Assembly (NCBI GenBank): GCA_031213475.1
Contig: JARUPZ010000010.1
Span: forward strand, 5,868,776 to 5,932,775
Source: Nereocystis luetkeana
Taxonomy: Eukaryota; Sar; Phaeophyceae; Laminariales; Laminariaceae
DNA: 64,000 nucleotides
Direction: 5' to 3'
Translations under genes and position numbers: made by a program
Shown: in pieces, positions 1 through 12,094 of the stretch
How the letters are laid out: every line of letters begins with the position of its first letter
Numbering within the stretch: position 1 is the first letter of the stretch
The notes under the pieces: generated by a model
What the model saw: only the letters and a program-made list of their open reading frames with translations
Databases searched by the model: none
What the model was told of the DNA's origin: nothing

Positions 1-938
1 TGAACAACAAACGGTCGTTACATTTCCGTCCAGACTGGTGTCACATGCCGATACGAACGAGTGCACCCGGCGGATTACATATGGGTACCAGGTACGACAG
101 GAGTACGGTTTCATGTGACACCACTATTATACTATGGTGTTGTTCATGCTTGTGGCTTGAGGTTTCACGGGATTACTCTCTGGCTGAACGTATTATTAAT
201 GGTAGTCAGTAATGCCATGCTACACTACTGCCTGGGCAGGGACATACTGGTATTGTAGTTTCCGAGGCATTTATTAATAGTTATTATTGTACGAAAGACA
301 ACACACGGCCTGCTACGAACGTCCGAGCAGAATTTCTCTGAAACATGCCTCAAGGGCCTGGGGCATACACAACGAACTTTGGTGGCTATGGATATTATTT
401 CGTCGAGATATTTCCATAGGCGCTTCTCTCGGCATTGCCACTTTTCGCCCCGTTGTCGACAAAATCAGTTTTGAAGTCCGACCGAGGGGGTTAAGGCCGT
501 TGTTGTCGCAGAGTGTTTTCCCAGAATTCCCAAATTTCGCAGTTTTCGTGAATGTTGTACCAAGATATGGAGGCGTTGTCATAGTTTGTGAAATTCAGCA
601 GAGGGCAACATATTGGGAAAGCTTATACAGCATTCGTACATACCAGTATACCCTGGTAAATTGTTGGCGAAAAAAACTGGAAAATCTGGCACGAGTTTTG
701 TCCTCCGACAAAAAAAAGGCTTACCTTTGGAACTAAAGCAGTACGTACACCCATGGTTGTCGGACAAAGTGCTTGGAATTTGACCTGGAAACATCGTGCT
801 CTTGTGGTAGCTTCTACGGTGGCAGAATTGCAACCATCGTTTCCGGACGAAATTCTCGGAATTACGCTCGAAAAATTCCTGCAGTGGGATGTTTTTAGAA
901 CCGCAACTTAACTACATTTTTGCAGAACAAAAACACTA

Positions 939-1031
939 TTATGGGGGGCCACCAAATATTGTTGGTAAAAATAGCGAAACATGTTGGTTTTTGTCTGTGC
1001 CGTAGGTCCTATGTAATATGGTCCCCCGTAA
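939..1031. mobile_element. MITE family 1 (TTACGGGGGACC ends), short copy
   Basis: The copy begins TTATGGGGGGCC and ends GGTCCCCCGTAA, flanked by TA on both sides. The internal text (caaatattgttggtaaaaa) is the reverse complement of that in most other copies, so this one is inverted. It is about 15 bp shorter than the family norm. Confidence 0.7.
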
Positions 1032-1297
1032 TAGGGAGTTTTTGGAGAAAAATTGTTGCAGTGCGAGCAGCGTGAATGAACCCTTTGGCACCACTGCTGC
1101 GATTATTCCACTCTAACTTCAAGTAGTTTGTCCCTGAGACGGGGGTGCGGCCGTGGTAAAAAGACCATTTCGCCACCTCTGCAGGAACTATCCCCCGGCG
1201 GACGGGGAAACAGCAAAGCTTGGCTTTAGGTCTACAGCACAGCAGCAGTACGGACGTGCACCCCATGTTTTTAGGGGCCAAAACTACTTGGGAATGG

Positions 1298-1387
1298 CCT
1301 TTAGAACCGCAGTCCCGTTTAGGGGACAAACCAGTCAAAATTCAAGTAGTTTGTCCCCAAAACGGGACTGCGGTTCTAAAGGGGTTA
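1298..1387. mobile_element. MITE family 2 (palindromic CAGTCCCGTTTTGGGGAC element)
   Basis: The element is almost wholly palindromic: CCTTTAGAACCGCAGTCCCG at the left and its complement at the right, around a short centre containing TTCAAGTAGTTTG. A degenerate half copy lies just upstream, near 1081-1145. Confidence 0.75.
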
Positions 1388-1765
1388 AGGATGATATTTT
1401 CTTTTTCGTTATACGTACGAGTATTGAAAAAAATGAATGAAAAAAAATAAAGTGCTGAGGAGCGCGCGCGTAGGTAGCGTGGGTATGATAGGCGCAATCA
1501 AGTAAACGCGAGTCGACGAGGGGGAAAAAAAGGGCTTGAAAGCCTTGTAGCGATAAAAAAAAACGCAAGGCAGGTACCGTAGGGGGGAGGGGGAAGGTGA
1601 GTCTGCTGTGTGACCCCGGATCTGAGCTACGACTACGAGGAGAGAAAACAAAAAAGGCGGGCGACTTTTAAGAATTGGCATCCGAAGAAAAAAATGTTCA
1701 TGTATAGGTATGTACCAGGTATATACCTGGTACGTAGTAATCACAACTAACATATGGTGCTTAAG

Positions 1766-1850
1766 CCTTTTAGAACCGCAGTCCCATTTTGGGGACAAAC
1801 CACTCAAACTTCAAGTAGTTTGTCCCCAAAACGGGACTGCGGTCCTAAAA
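1766..1850. mobile_element. MITE family 2 copy
   Basis: Same palindromic arms (TTTTAGAACCGCAGTCCC / GGGACTGCGGTCCTAAAA) and the same TTCAAGTAGTTTG centre as the copy at 1298. The two sit only about 380 bp apart. Confidence 0.75.
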
Positions 1851-2166
1851 ACATGCTTTTCTTGGGCCCCACGGAAGTTCTGACTACCATCAATAGAGCC
1901 CTCCGTAATAGAGGGTGGGATGGTTTTCCAGTGCAGAGTGGTGATTTTGTTTTTCGTAAGTGCTTGAGATTCGCAGTGTGGGATACTTTTTGCAGTGTTG
2001 GGTAGACAGTTACCGTGGTTCCTTGCGTCTGCTCTTGGGGTTCTGTGTGGAATGCCGTATACAATTGAGCGTTGAGGGGTGGTGTGATCGTCTTCAGCGC
2101 TATGTACTTAATTTTATTGATTGTTTTCAAGACAGCGACGGCAAGGGTGCCAATACCGAATCCCGA

Positions 2167-2240
2167 ATACCGAATAATAAGGTGTTTTCGAGAGGTTCTC
2201 GACCAGATTTTTCCGAAAACACCTTAATGTTGTTCGGTAT
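2167..2240. repeat. Small inverted-repeat element (ATACCGAAT ends)
   Basis: A 74-bp hairpin. The arms pair ATACCGAATAATAAGGTG with its imperfect complement at 2214-2240, including a perfect 12-bp core AAGGTGTTTTCG / CGAAAACACCTT. It is preceded by a second GAATCCCGAATACCG copy. It may be a solo small DNA transposon or a cruciform; only this copy was seen. Confidence 0.5.
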
Positions 2241-2386
2241 ATTGACAACCTTGACTTTCCCTCAGTCCTGGAAAAACGACAATCGAGCGCTGAAAAACGA
2301 TCCCACCCGCTCCTGCTGTGCGAACTCAACTCTCTTTACAGCAGTCCTCTTCTGCAGCGGTAAAAAGGGTTGCGTATTAGGTTGAC

Positions 2387-2480
2387 CCTATTAGGGCAAA
2401 CTGCAGTCCCGTTTTGGGGGGCAAATCACTCAAATCCTGAGCAGTTTGTCCCCAAACGGGACCGCCGTACTAAAGGGGTT
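2387..2480. mobile_element. MITE family 2 copy
   Basis: Arms CTGCAGTCCCGTTTTGGGG / CCCCAAACGGGACCGCC around a diverged centre; outer ends are eroded (CCTATTAGGG / CTAAAGGGG). Confidence 0.7.
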
Positions 2481-2740
2481 GACCCGCACAAGTTTCAAGC
2501 TTCGGGTATCCCTGTTTTCAAGTACCTCGCCCCGAAAAACGTTGGTGCGGTTCTGGTGGGGTTGAAGCTCACCGCACCTCCATGGCACATTGCCTGCTTT
2601 GTCGGGGCAATTGCTTTGCGTCGGTTGGGGGAGAGAACGGTGCTGCCGTCGCATGCATTCGACGCAAAACATACGTGTACACACATACCCTGAGTTCCGC
2701 TTCAAATTTTTTTCACCTCAACAAGGGGTGCATATTCGTA

Positions 2741-2775
2741 TGTATATATATATATATATATGTGCATATATATAT
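2741..2775. repeat. (TA)n microsatellite
   Basis: Alternating T and A from about 2742, broken once by GTGC. Confidence 0.9.
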
Positions 2776-3323
2776 CCCTTTCGAGGTCATGTACGTATAA
2801 AATCGTAGTATGCGCGATTGGAGTATCACACACAGCGTGCATAGATGGATTTCGACGAAATCCTCGATCTCACTGCTGGCGTGTGTGTGTGTTTTTTTTT
2901 TCATACTATTGTAGAGAAATATTTGGTTACGTGACCGCGTTTTTTTTGTTTTTTGTTTTACGGTCGCTAAAACATCCACGCTCGAGCAAGCCATGGCTAC
3001 GCGCTCGCGGCTGTGGCTTCACACGTGTCACCCTCCGCTTCCCATCCAAGCCTCGTGGCTCCGCTCGGTAAGGTCGGCGAGAAATCGCACTCCGCGTTTC
3101 TTCCCCTTTGATCAAAGACTGTAGAGTCGCTTTCCCAGGACAGCCGCTGCGAACATGTGTCCGGCAGCGTGGGTTTGTCGACCCCGCCCTGATCCCCCCG
3201 GCAGATATGAGGGGCGGTGGGGTGACGTGGGTATGGCCACCCTCGGAGAAAGAGTCTCCGGGTAGAGTGTGGGGGGCAGTGTGTGGGAGTTGCGCGAAGT
3301 ATTTCCGTTGTATCGCCTTCAAA

Positions 3324-3416
3324 CCCTTTTAGGACTGCAGTCCCGTTTTGGGGACTAACCACTTTGTAATTTTTTGGGTGGTTTGTCCCCGAAACGGGAC
3401 TGCCGGCTTAAAAGGG
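3324..3416. mobile_element. MITE family 2 copy
   Basis: Well-preserved ends: CCCTTTTAGGACTGCAGTCC at the left and its near complement ending AAAAGGG at the right. Confidence 0.75.
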
Positions 3417-3659
3417 TGAATCTAGTCCGTGGTTACTGAGGCTGTGAGTTGGCTGACGATAAGCCGCCGACTAGTAGTGATCGGTTTGGCTTAGGTTTTG
3501 CGGTTACTATAATAGTCGTAGCTGCGTGCGATAATGTGTGGGGTTCTCCGGTAGCTTTTGCGTCTTGACTTTATAACGCTGCTATAGCGCGTTTGTTACT
3601 CGCCCTATGTTTCGGCTGATCAAGAGTAACTCAGGTAGTTGCCTTGCTCCGCCACCCAA

Positions 3660-4735
3660 CAACTAAATATCTAGCCGTCAAATCCAGCCGAGGCATGCCC
3701 GATTACTCACGGCCGTAGTTGTTTCAAGACTCTCAACTAGCCGTGAAGTCCAGCCGAGGCATATGCCTTATTTCGGGGGACCATAGTATAAAGGGCCTAC
3801 GGTACACACAAAAACATATACATTTCCCTATTTTTACTAGCAATATTTGGTCCTATTTACTATGGTCCCCCGTAATAGTAGTCGCAGCAGTAGTGATTAC
3901 AGTAGACTCAAAACTAGCCGTGAAGTCCGGCCAAGGCATGCCTTATTATCCACAGCCCTATTAAGACTCATAACTAGCCGTGAAGTCAAGCCGGGGTATG
4001 CCTAATTACTCACAACCGTAGTGGTTACAAGACTTTTATCTTGCCGCGGAATCCAGCCAAGGCATGCCTCATTGCTCTCAGTCCTAATACTGTAGTTACG
4101 AGACTGTTAGAGTAACTAGTCGTGAAGTCCAGCCGAGGCATGCGTAATTACTTACAGCCCTACGTTGTGGTTCCAGGACTTAAAACTAGCCGTGAAGTCC
4201 AGCCAAGGCATACCTTATTTGCTCACAGCCGTGGTGGTTACAAGACTCGTGACTACTCGTGAAGTGCAGCCAAGGCATGCCTCATTGCTCTCAGTCCTAA
4301 TACTGTCGATACGATACTATTATACAGTAGTAACTAGTCGTGAAGTCTAGCCAAGGCATGCGTAATCACTTACAGCCCTACGTTGTGGTTCCAGGGCTTA
4401 CTACTAGCCGTGAAGTCCAGCCAAGGCATGCCTCATTGCTCTCAGTACTAATACTGTCGATACGATACTATTATACAGTAGTAACTAGTCGTGAAGTCTA
4501 GCCAAGGCATGCGTAATTACTTACAGCCCTACGTTGTGGTTCCAGGGCTTATTACTGGCCGTCAAGTCCAGCCAAGGGCATACCTTATTTGCTCGCAGCC
4601 GTAGTGGTTACACGACTCATATCTAGCCGTGAAATCCAGCCAAGGCATGCGTAAATGCTCATAGCCCTACCAGTATTGGTCACACCATTTCTCAACTAGC
4701 CGTTCAGTCCAGCCAAGGCATGCCTAGTTACTCGC
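3660..4735. repeat. Degenerate tandem repeat array, 65-80 bp monomers, with higher-order units
   Basis: About 14 monomers share a core ACTAGCCGTGAAGTCCAGCC followed by AAGGCATGCC and a variable tail. From about 4260 to 4560, pairs of monomers alternate in a higher-order unit near 145 bp that recurs almost unchanged; the CATTGCTCTCAGT and CTACGTTGTGGTTCCAGG tails take turns. A family 1 MITE interrupts the array at 3771-3875. No open frame runs through the array, so I read it as satellite-like DNA rather than a coding repeat. Confidence 0.8.
3771..3875. mobile_element. MITE family 1 copy inside the tandem array
   Basis: Ends TTTCGGGGGACCATAG / CTATGGTCCCCCGTAA with TA on both flanks. It sits inside a repeat monomer whose neighbours continue uninterrupted, so insertion followed array formation. 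Confidence 0.75.
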
Positions 4736-6446
4736 AGCACCAGTGGTTGTTAGGCAGGCTCCAGCGAAACCAGGAAGCAACGAAAGGATTATCCTGAGGG
4801 AAATCACAAAATGCAGTACTGCTGTGCTGCATATTTTGTTTACTGCTGCGTTGCATATTTTGCTGAGCTGCATATTTTGTTACATCAACACTGCTGAATG
4901 TTGTGGTCCAACAATCAGTATTGTCGTGCCGGCTCCGGGGTGTTTGTGCCTCCGGGACGCTTCTAATTACACCTTACCTGGTAGATAATACCAGATTTAT
5001 ATATCCATATGGTATATATTAGGTACGTGGTACCCGCATTTGTACGTTGTAGAAACAGGCAAACTGGTCCGGACTGGATTTCTTATTTCGATAGTGGGTG
5101 CGTTCTTCACACACTAAATTCAGTCTATGTGGTAGTGACCCCCCGAGTTTCTTGCTTTTCTGCCAAGCTCAGCCCTCGCTTTCTTCGGTATGATGATACA
5201 TTAGATTTCGTATCGGGGCGTCTCCTGCAGTTGGCGGATACTTGCTGCATGCATCACATCACAAGACACCTCGTATTAATCCTAAGAAGCGGCAGTTCGG
5301 GCTCAGGCTGGATTGATTTACCGTCGCATGGTTTTTCGTTTTTATGCTGGGCCACGCTAAGCCCCTCTAGCCCGTGAGTGCAGAATACGCCGACAAAGCT
5401 GAAAAGTGTCACTGCTACGTACCAGGTATGTACCGATGCTCTCTATAGCCCGGAACGGCCAGGGGCAAGCGGCAGGGCGACCCCAAGGGGTCGGAGTGTC
5501 TTCGCCCCAGAAGGGTGTAACAGCCCCCTCCCCTCTTGTTCTGCGGCGGAGGTGCCCAGTCGAGAGTCTATGAATAGAATCTTCTAATTTTGTTTTCCAA
5601 AATCTCAGGCTTCCTTTCGTATCAAGGGGGGGGCATATTAATATATAGTATATACTATATACTACCAGGTATTAATAATCGGAACCCACCGCGGTGGACC
5701 CAACAATCATGCACCCCCCTCTGTTTACCCGCCATGATTGGTCGTGATTATTACAACGTTCCTCCGCATTGTCCTGTGTACCGCTGTCTGCTGTCTGTAC
5801 CCACGTATGCATCTATGCTTGTTATGTGTATACGTATGCTTGTATCAGGGTATGGTTTGCAGTGTGTTTGTGGTTTGTAGGAGCCCGCCTCTGATGTGGA
5901 CCCGCGACGCCGGCGCGGCGTAAAAAAATCAAAATTTCCCTTGCGTGCAGATGCGCAGTTAGTGCAGAAGCGTTCGGCGCCCACTACGTACGTATATACA
6001 TACTCACACGCGTACAGATAACAGCTCTATGTATACATTAAGTAGCAGTGGAATAGGACCCCCTAAAGACTACCAGGTAAAGGGTAATAATGAACAACAA
6101 TACGGGGGCGGGGGGGGGGTAAGGCCGTTTCCTGTGCGGTTCAATTTTTGAGCTTCAGATTTTGACCCGATCGCGTTTTCAGATGTGAACTTGGCAAATC
6201 GAAACAGTTATTAGTAGTAGTCTTCCTATGCGGAAAAATCAGGCTTATTGTGCGTGTAGAGATTCGAGCAAACGCCGAGACCAACTGCTGTTGGTGTGTG
6301 GTTGGGCGCCGTGAAGAGACGCGCTGGGTCCGCTGCCCTGCGCGTAGGACCCACGCGTCCGAGCCAAGGCTGACTGTCGCTGGTCTTGCGGCGAAGAGAC
6401 GTGGCGAGTGCGCTAGAGTCAACTTGTCTTGGTATTTTGTATTTCG

Positions 6447-6520
6447 TCCCGGGTGGCTCGGTAGGTGGTCCGCGTGCCTATCGAGACCAATTTGGTGGGT
6501 TCAAGTCTCACCGAGTGCAT
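6447..6520 (+). tRNA. tRNA-like remnant (A and B box), probably a pseudogene or SINE head
   Basis: An A-box-like TGGCTCGGTAG at 6454-6464 and a good B box GGTTCAAGTCT at 6498-6508 lie 33 bp apart. The B box is the loop of a convincing T arm (GTGGG / CTCAC). I could not pair a proper D arm or acceptor stem, so a working tRNA is unlikely. A tRNA-derived short repeat or a decayed tRNA gene fits better. Confidence 0.25.
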
Positions 6521-7038
6521 GCTAGTAGGGACTTTTTCTGGCATAAAAAAAATGGTCAGCGGAAAGCGCGAGAGCAGTGGGAATGCTGAACACTATGCGC
6601 GACAAAAAATAAAGGCACGTACCGGGGGGGAGAAGGGCAGACACCTACCTGTGACCACGGCTTGTCCAGAAGATCGCTGAGGGTAAAACCTCTTGCGAGT
6701 TGGTAGGCTGGAAAGTAAAAGTGATGATTAAAAAATAAATAAAAATGACTGAGTGCTGCTGCTACTGCTGTACAGCAGTGAAGTCTACTACTGTAGTACG
6801 TATCCCGGAGAGGTGCGTGCTGAGTGTGCTTCTCTTGGTCTCTAGGCCCGAGCCCGCGCCAGCCGACTGTAGTCTGGCCACGGAGGGACGCGCCGCCCGC
6901 GCGTCGGGCGCAAAGCAACGTCGCTATGCAGCTGTGTCACCATCCAACTTATCGATCGTTCTGCTCCTGTTTGCTGTCGTAGATAACATCTTGAATTTAG
7001 AGAGCATGCTATGTTTCGAGTTAAAAAATCTGATGACG

Positions 7039-7077
7039 CAAGTCGTCGGATTTTGGGCCAGAATCCGACGACTTGGG
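7039..7077. repeat. Perfect short hairpin
   Basis: AAGTCGTCGGATT and AATCCGACGACTT form a 13-bp stem (longer with one mismatch) around a short GG/CC loop, in AT-rich DNA. Confidence 0.7.
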
Positions 7078-8099
7078 TTATGGGATTCTCAAATCGAAAA
7101 AAATCCGGTCGGATTTTGCATATTTGGACTGCATTATAATCGGGGCCATTCATTTTTGAGATCGAAAAATGCAAATTTGAAGCTCGAAATCGAACCGCAT
7201 AGGAAACAGCCTGAGCGGTATGTACCCTATATTTCTCGGTGTGAGCCCGAATCTTTAGGTTGGTAGGCTGTTCAGGTAGTTTGCTTCCTGTTGGGATCAA
7301 GGTACCGGCGAAGAACCAACCCAACCCCTGACTCTGACCCTTAACCCTAACCCCAAACCGCAACCGAGACGGGGGCCAAAACTAGCCATAAATGCTGCGC
7401 CACGCTTGCGCCAAGCTAGGAACTTCCTCGATTGCGGACGACGATTCTGACGTGCAGACCGCGCTACGCATCGCTACGCAATTTCAAGTCAAAGACACGC
7501 CTACACATCGGGGCTCACAGACTGCATGTAAACCCTGCTCGAGGGCTCAATACCAGAGGGCATACATAATGAGGAGTGCACAGCACTCCTCGTAACAACA
7601 ACTTTCAATCCAGTATACTGGCAGAGAGCACCCTACTGCCAGTACCTCGGGGCGTGCCATACCTCAACTACCTTCCAACTACTCTACGTATATACCCGAC
7701 ACAAAACGATCCAGCACTATTTCCAAGTAGTTTGTAAAGGAAACCCGATTGCGGGCGTGAGGAGTGCGCTTTGCCCAAAATTCTGAATACGCCCGACGAT
7801 CCTTTGTGCCCAGGATATTGAATGCGCCTCAGTGCTTCACAGCATAATGCCATGCCCGACATACTGCCTTGGCACCGTATTTGCATTACTGGCTGTATGT
7901 ACTGGTACTGCTGTCCTCGCTACAGTCGTATATGGACTGCACCAGTACTGTTGTCGTATCTGTACCATTAATGGTACTACTGTACTGACGATGTACTGAT
8001 GCTGTCCTAATACTGTATACCTGGTACCTGGTATGTTGGTACTGCTGTCCTGGTATTATTCGGGTGTTGTAGTGATACTGCTGCTGTCCTATTACATGA

Positions 8100-8204
8100 T
8101 TACGGGGGACCATATTAGATAGGACCTACGGTACAAACTATAACCTGTATATTTACCTATTTTTAATAACAATATTTGGTCCTATTTACTATTACCCCCC
8201 GCAA
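8100..8204. mobile_element. MITE family 1 copy
   Basis: Ends TTACGGGGGACCATATTAG and ATTACCCCCCGCAA; the centre matches the family text (AACAATATTTGGTCCTATTTACT). About 105 bp. Confidence 0.75.
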
Positions 8205-8737
8205 TAGTATATAGGTAAATGCTGCATCCTGGTACTGTGCTGATCCTGTACTGATACTGTTCTAGAACGAGTACTATACTGGTACGAGTATTGTTCTTGT
8301 ATTTATACAGCACTGATTAGAGTTCGATATCGGATATCGACTTCGGAATCGAGCTCGATACGATACCTTTGAACGAAAAAACGATTATCGTACTCGATAC
8401 GATTTCGATATTTCAGAACATGGAAGCTTTCGTTCACCGCCAGCACAAAGAATACAGGGATATTGTATGGCAGAGAACGGAGGGCAAAACACGGACTGTG
8501 AGGTATCTATGATATATATCGATATTTCGAAAGATCGAAACATTAACATTCAATACGATATCCGATATTACAACAGTATTGAGACCACTACTGCTGTGCT
8601 ACTGTTTACAGTTGTAGTACCTGGTACAAACTACTGGAAGTGTACTGAAACGACCTTTGTAACCTTCCACCTGTTACTTCGATTATACGTCTTATACCAC
8701 GATCTGTTTGTGGTGCGTCTCTTGTTGCTGCATGAAG

Positions 8738-11700
8738 GTGGTCACGGCCCAGATCTACGGCATCACGGAACAGCTGCAGTGCCTGGGCGTCAGGGGCCTC
8801 GAGCTTGATCTCCACTACAGTGAGTCTTGCGTGGTGTATATGGTGTGGTGTGGTGTGGTGTGGTGTGGTGTGGTGTGCAGTAGTGTGGGGTAGTGGAGAG
8901 GATCTTTTTTTGTCTCGTGTTGCTTCATGCCTTAAAATTGATGTGATGCGTCTTGTCTCGTATTGTCTCGTATTGCCTTACCTTGCCTCGACGCGCCTTG
9001 GCTTGATGCGTCTTGTGCCTATCTTGTCTTAGGACCTGTCTTATCTCGCCTCGACCTTCTTTGCCTTGACTTTACCTTGTCTTCTTTTCATGTCTCGCCT
9101 AGGGTTGGCACGTGTTGCCTTGCCTTACCCTGCTTCGCCTCGCCTTGCTTCGCCTTGCTTCGCCTCACATTGTCTCAAACGTGGTACTTTCTCTTTTTCT
9201 TGCGGTCTTGACCTTTGCGATCGCGCAGTCGGAGATCTAGTCGAGGAAGGAGACGAGGACTCGGCCATCCGGCTGTGCCACACTTCGACCGACCCAGCGA
9301 TGCAGCTCGTCGCCATCTGCGAGGAGCTCGGATGGGAGTACTGCGAGGAGGCGGGCGTGCAAAACTTTGGCAACGATACCGGGTGCCGCGCCGGAGCACC
9401 CACCTTCCGAGAAGGGCTGGAGGTACGTGGGCGTAGCCGCGAGTGAGGGATTAGGAGACGTGACGGTCGTGATAGTGGTGGTTGGGGCGGGGGGGGGGGG
9501 GCGGCGGGGGGGAGGGTGATGGTGATGGTGGTGGTGGAGGTGGTGGCGTTGTTCTTGTAGCGGATGTCGTTATCGTTGTTGTTGATGTTGTTGTTGATGT
9601 CGATGATGGTATTGCGCGTTTGGTGAAACACGGAAGTGGCGGGTCGGCGGGCGGCGGGAGGTCGGGGGGCGGCGGGAGGCGGGGTGTGTGTACTCGATAG
9701 GAGAGATGTACTCGATCTCATGCATGGCCGTCGTATGACCATAGACCCTCGGGGGTGCACCACGGGGAAGAGATCTGCTCGTGCGCCCCCCCCCCCCCCC
9801 CCCCCCCTCCCTTCCCCGGCCCCTCCCGAAAGTGCACCTCGGTCCGTCGTGGATGAAGAGAGAAAAAAAAAAACACTTGAGCCGCATCGATGACTGACCA
9901 TTTTCTTCTTCTTATGTGGTTCGTTTTCTTTGCTCTTGTGTGCTCGCTTGCTCGTGTGCTGCACACCGGGGTTTCTGGGATCGGTCGTTCTCCCCTTCGC
10001 CTCGAAAACGCCGAAAAAAAATGAAACCTCATCGGCCGTGCGATCGTGGGGAGCAGGAGATCGCGGCGTGGCTGTTGGAGGAGGAAAACGAGAATGAGGT
10101 TGTGTACCTTAAGCTCGACAGGTCCCTCGACGGCGAGGTACGAGCAAACAGTCATGCAGCTATTATTCCATGCTATTAGATTAGTACGTACGATCGAACC
10201 GAGTTGCGAACCCCACCACCACGCCCACCCCCGCCCTGATACACACGCCTGCTGGAGACACGCCGTGCTGGGTGGAAACGTTTGGACTGCTTGAGCATGA
10301 TTTTGAAGGCCAAAATACCCTTCTGTTTATGTCCAAGTGGGCTTAATTGATACCGGTGTACCCGATAGGGGGCGGGGAGGGTTTTATAGAGCTCGGGGGA
10401 GCCGGAGATCCCTCCCGTCCCACCGAAAATCTCCGTCCTTTTTTTGTGTTTTTTGCTAGACAGACAGCAGTAGGGGTCCCCCCCTAAGACGGTCTGAATA
10501 GGGCGGTATCCCGATATAAGGCGGTCAAAATCGCCTGGCGCGAGTTGGGAATTGCACTCATAACCTGGAATGAACAAGGCGGCTTCCCCCCCTTGAAGAA
10601 GGCGGTACTATTGCTCCCGCACACCACCGCCTTACCGGGGGAGGGACTCTGCCCCATCTGCGCCCCGATACCGCGATAGATGTATCACTTTTTCTGTCTC
10701 ATGAGGAAATATTTGTGACCGCCGGGGCTCTTGTGCAGGAACCACCCAATAAATAAGGCACGCTTTGGCTTACGTGTTGTGCTCGTTGTATACCTATATT
10801 GTGGCATCGGGTTTGTTGAACTTTTTAGTTTTTTTTCTCTAGAAAAAAAATGGGGGTGATACACACACGTATAGGGCTTTGCAAGTGGGGATCCCCAGAA
10901 AAAAAGGTATAGGTGCACCCCAAGGGTACACTGAAAACAAAAACGATACAGTAGTATGTGCTCGAAGAATAGTACCTAGCACCTTCTTTTTTTTCAAGTC
11001 GCATGCATGACAGGGGGGTATGCTAAAATCAAGTTGCAACAGAGCCGAAGAAAGAAAAAACATCCTTCACGTCCTTTTCTGACAAAAAGCAAATCCCGCT
11101 ACGTACGTACATATTTCGTAATTTGTGTTGCGAGTGTGGCACGATTTTCTCTTCCTTTTTTTTTTCGTGAGCCCGTGTGCATCCCTGTCTTAACTAGTAC
11201 TGACTTTTGTGTTTTGCTCATCCCATCTATTAGTACCAGGTATTAACTATACACCAGCAAAAAAGCGAGTGCCCTCATAACAGCTAGAGAACTATAGATA
11301 TAATATCTCCCCCGTGTCTTCTCGGCATACATCTCTCTCCCGCTTGTATCCCGGACGTTTTTTTTGTGTTTTTTGTTGTGTTCTGTGTTTTTTTCTACGG
11401 GCAGGACGATCGGGCTTCCAACATCACCGATCGGGTTTCCAACATCACCGCCGAAGTTTTCGGGGAGGATATGATATTCTCCCCGGCCATGTTGGATGCG
11501 TATCGGCAAGGCAACGAGTGAGTGAGGGGGGGGTGAGAGAGAGGGAGGCAAAGGAGGGAGGGCAAGAGGGGAGAAAGGAGAGGGTGGAGGGAAGGAGGGA
11601 GACGGGGGGTGGAGGGGGGGGGGGAGGGGGGAGAAAGGGATGGAGAGAGGGGGTGAGGAGGAGTGATCAGACCCTCTATGTAGCGCTTGTGCCCATAAAC

Positions 11701-12057
11701 CTTTCGGGAGGTGTACGTTAATGTTTCGTGCCGTCATGTGCTTAGCGGTAAGCTTCGGTATGGCACGGCGTGCGAATGTGGTATTGTATGGTACTGTATG
11801 GTACTGTGTGGTATGGTACCGTATGGTATGATATGGCGTGGTATGGTAGGGTATGGTGTGCTATGCTATACCTGGTAAGGACTTTGCTGTTGCTGGGCTA
11901 TGCGAGCTACGCTATGCTATTACGTGCTGCGCTTGGCTATGAAATACTATGCAGCTGGGCTATGCGCTGCCGCCGGTCACTGACTCGTCTCTCTGTCTGT
12001 CTGCCTGTATTGCTGGCTGGCTGCCTGCTTGTCTGTCTGTCTCCCTGTGTGGCCGCC

Positions 12058-12094
<37 letters not shown>

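Larger units (their letters stand above)
1..8737. other. Repeat-rich region with no recognisable gene
   Basis: I found no exon chain or domain here on either strand. Open frames are short, use repeats, and do not show paired splice sites with matching phase. The stretch holds copies of two MITE families, a 1.1-kb tandem repeat array, small hairpins, an AT dinucleotide run and TACCWGGTA motifs, each listed separately. The missing 5' exons of the phospholipase-like gene that begins at 8738 should lie in the right-hand part of this stretch or further left. They would carry the start codon, any signal peptide and the first catalytic histidine. I could not identify them. Confidence 0.6.

Noticed and set aside
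7335-7362. Telomere-like CTTAACCCTAACCCC
   Set aside because: Only about two imperfect units lie inside ordinary repeat DNA; too short to call an internal telomere.
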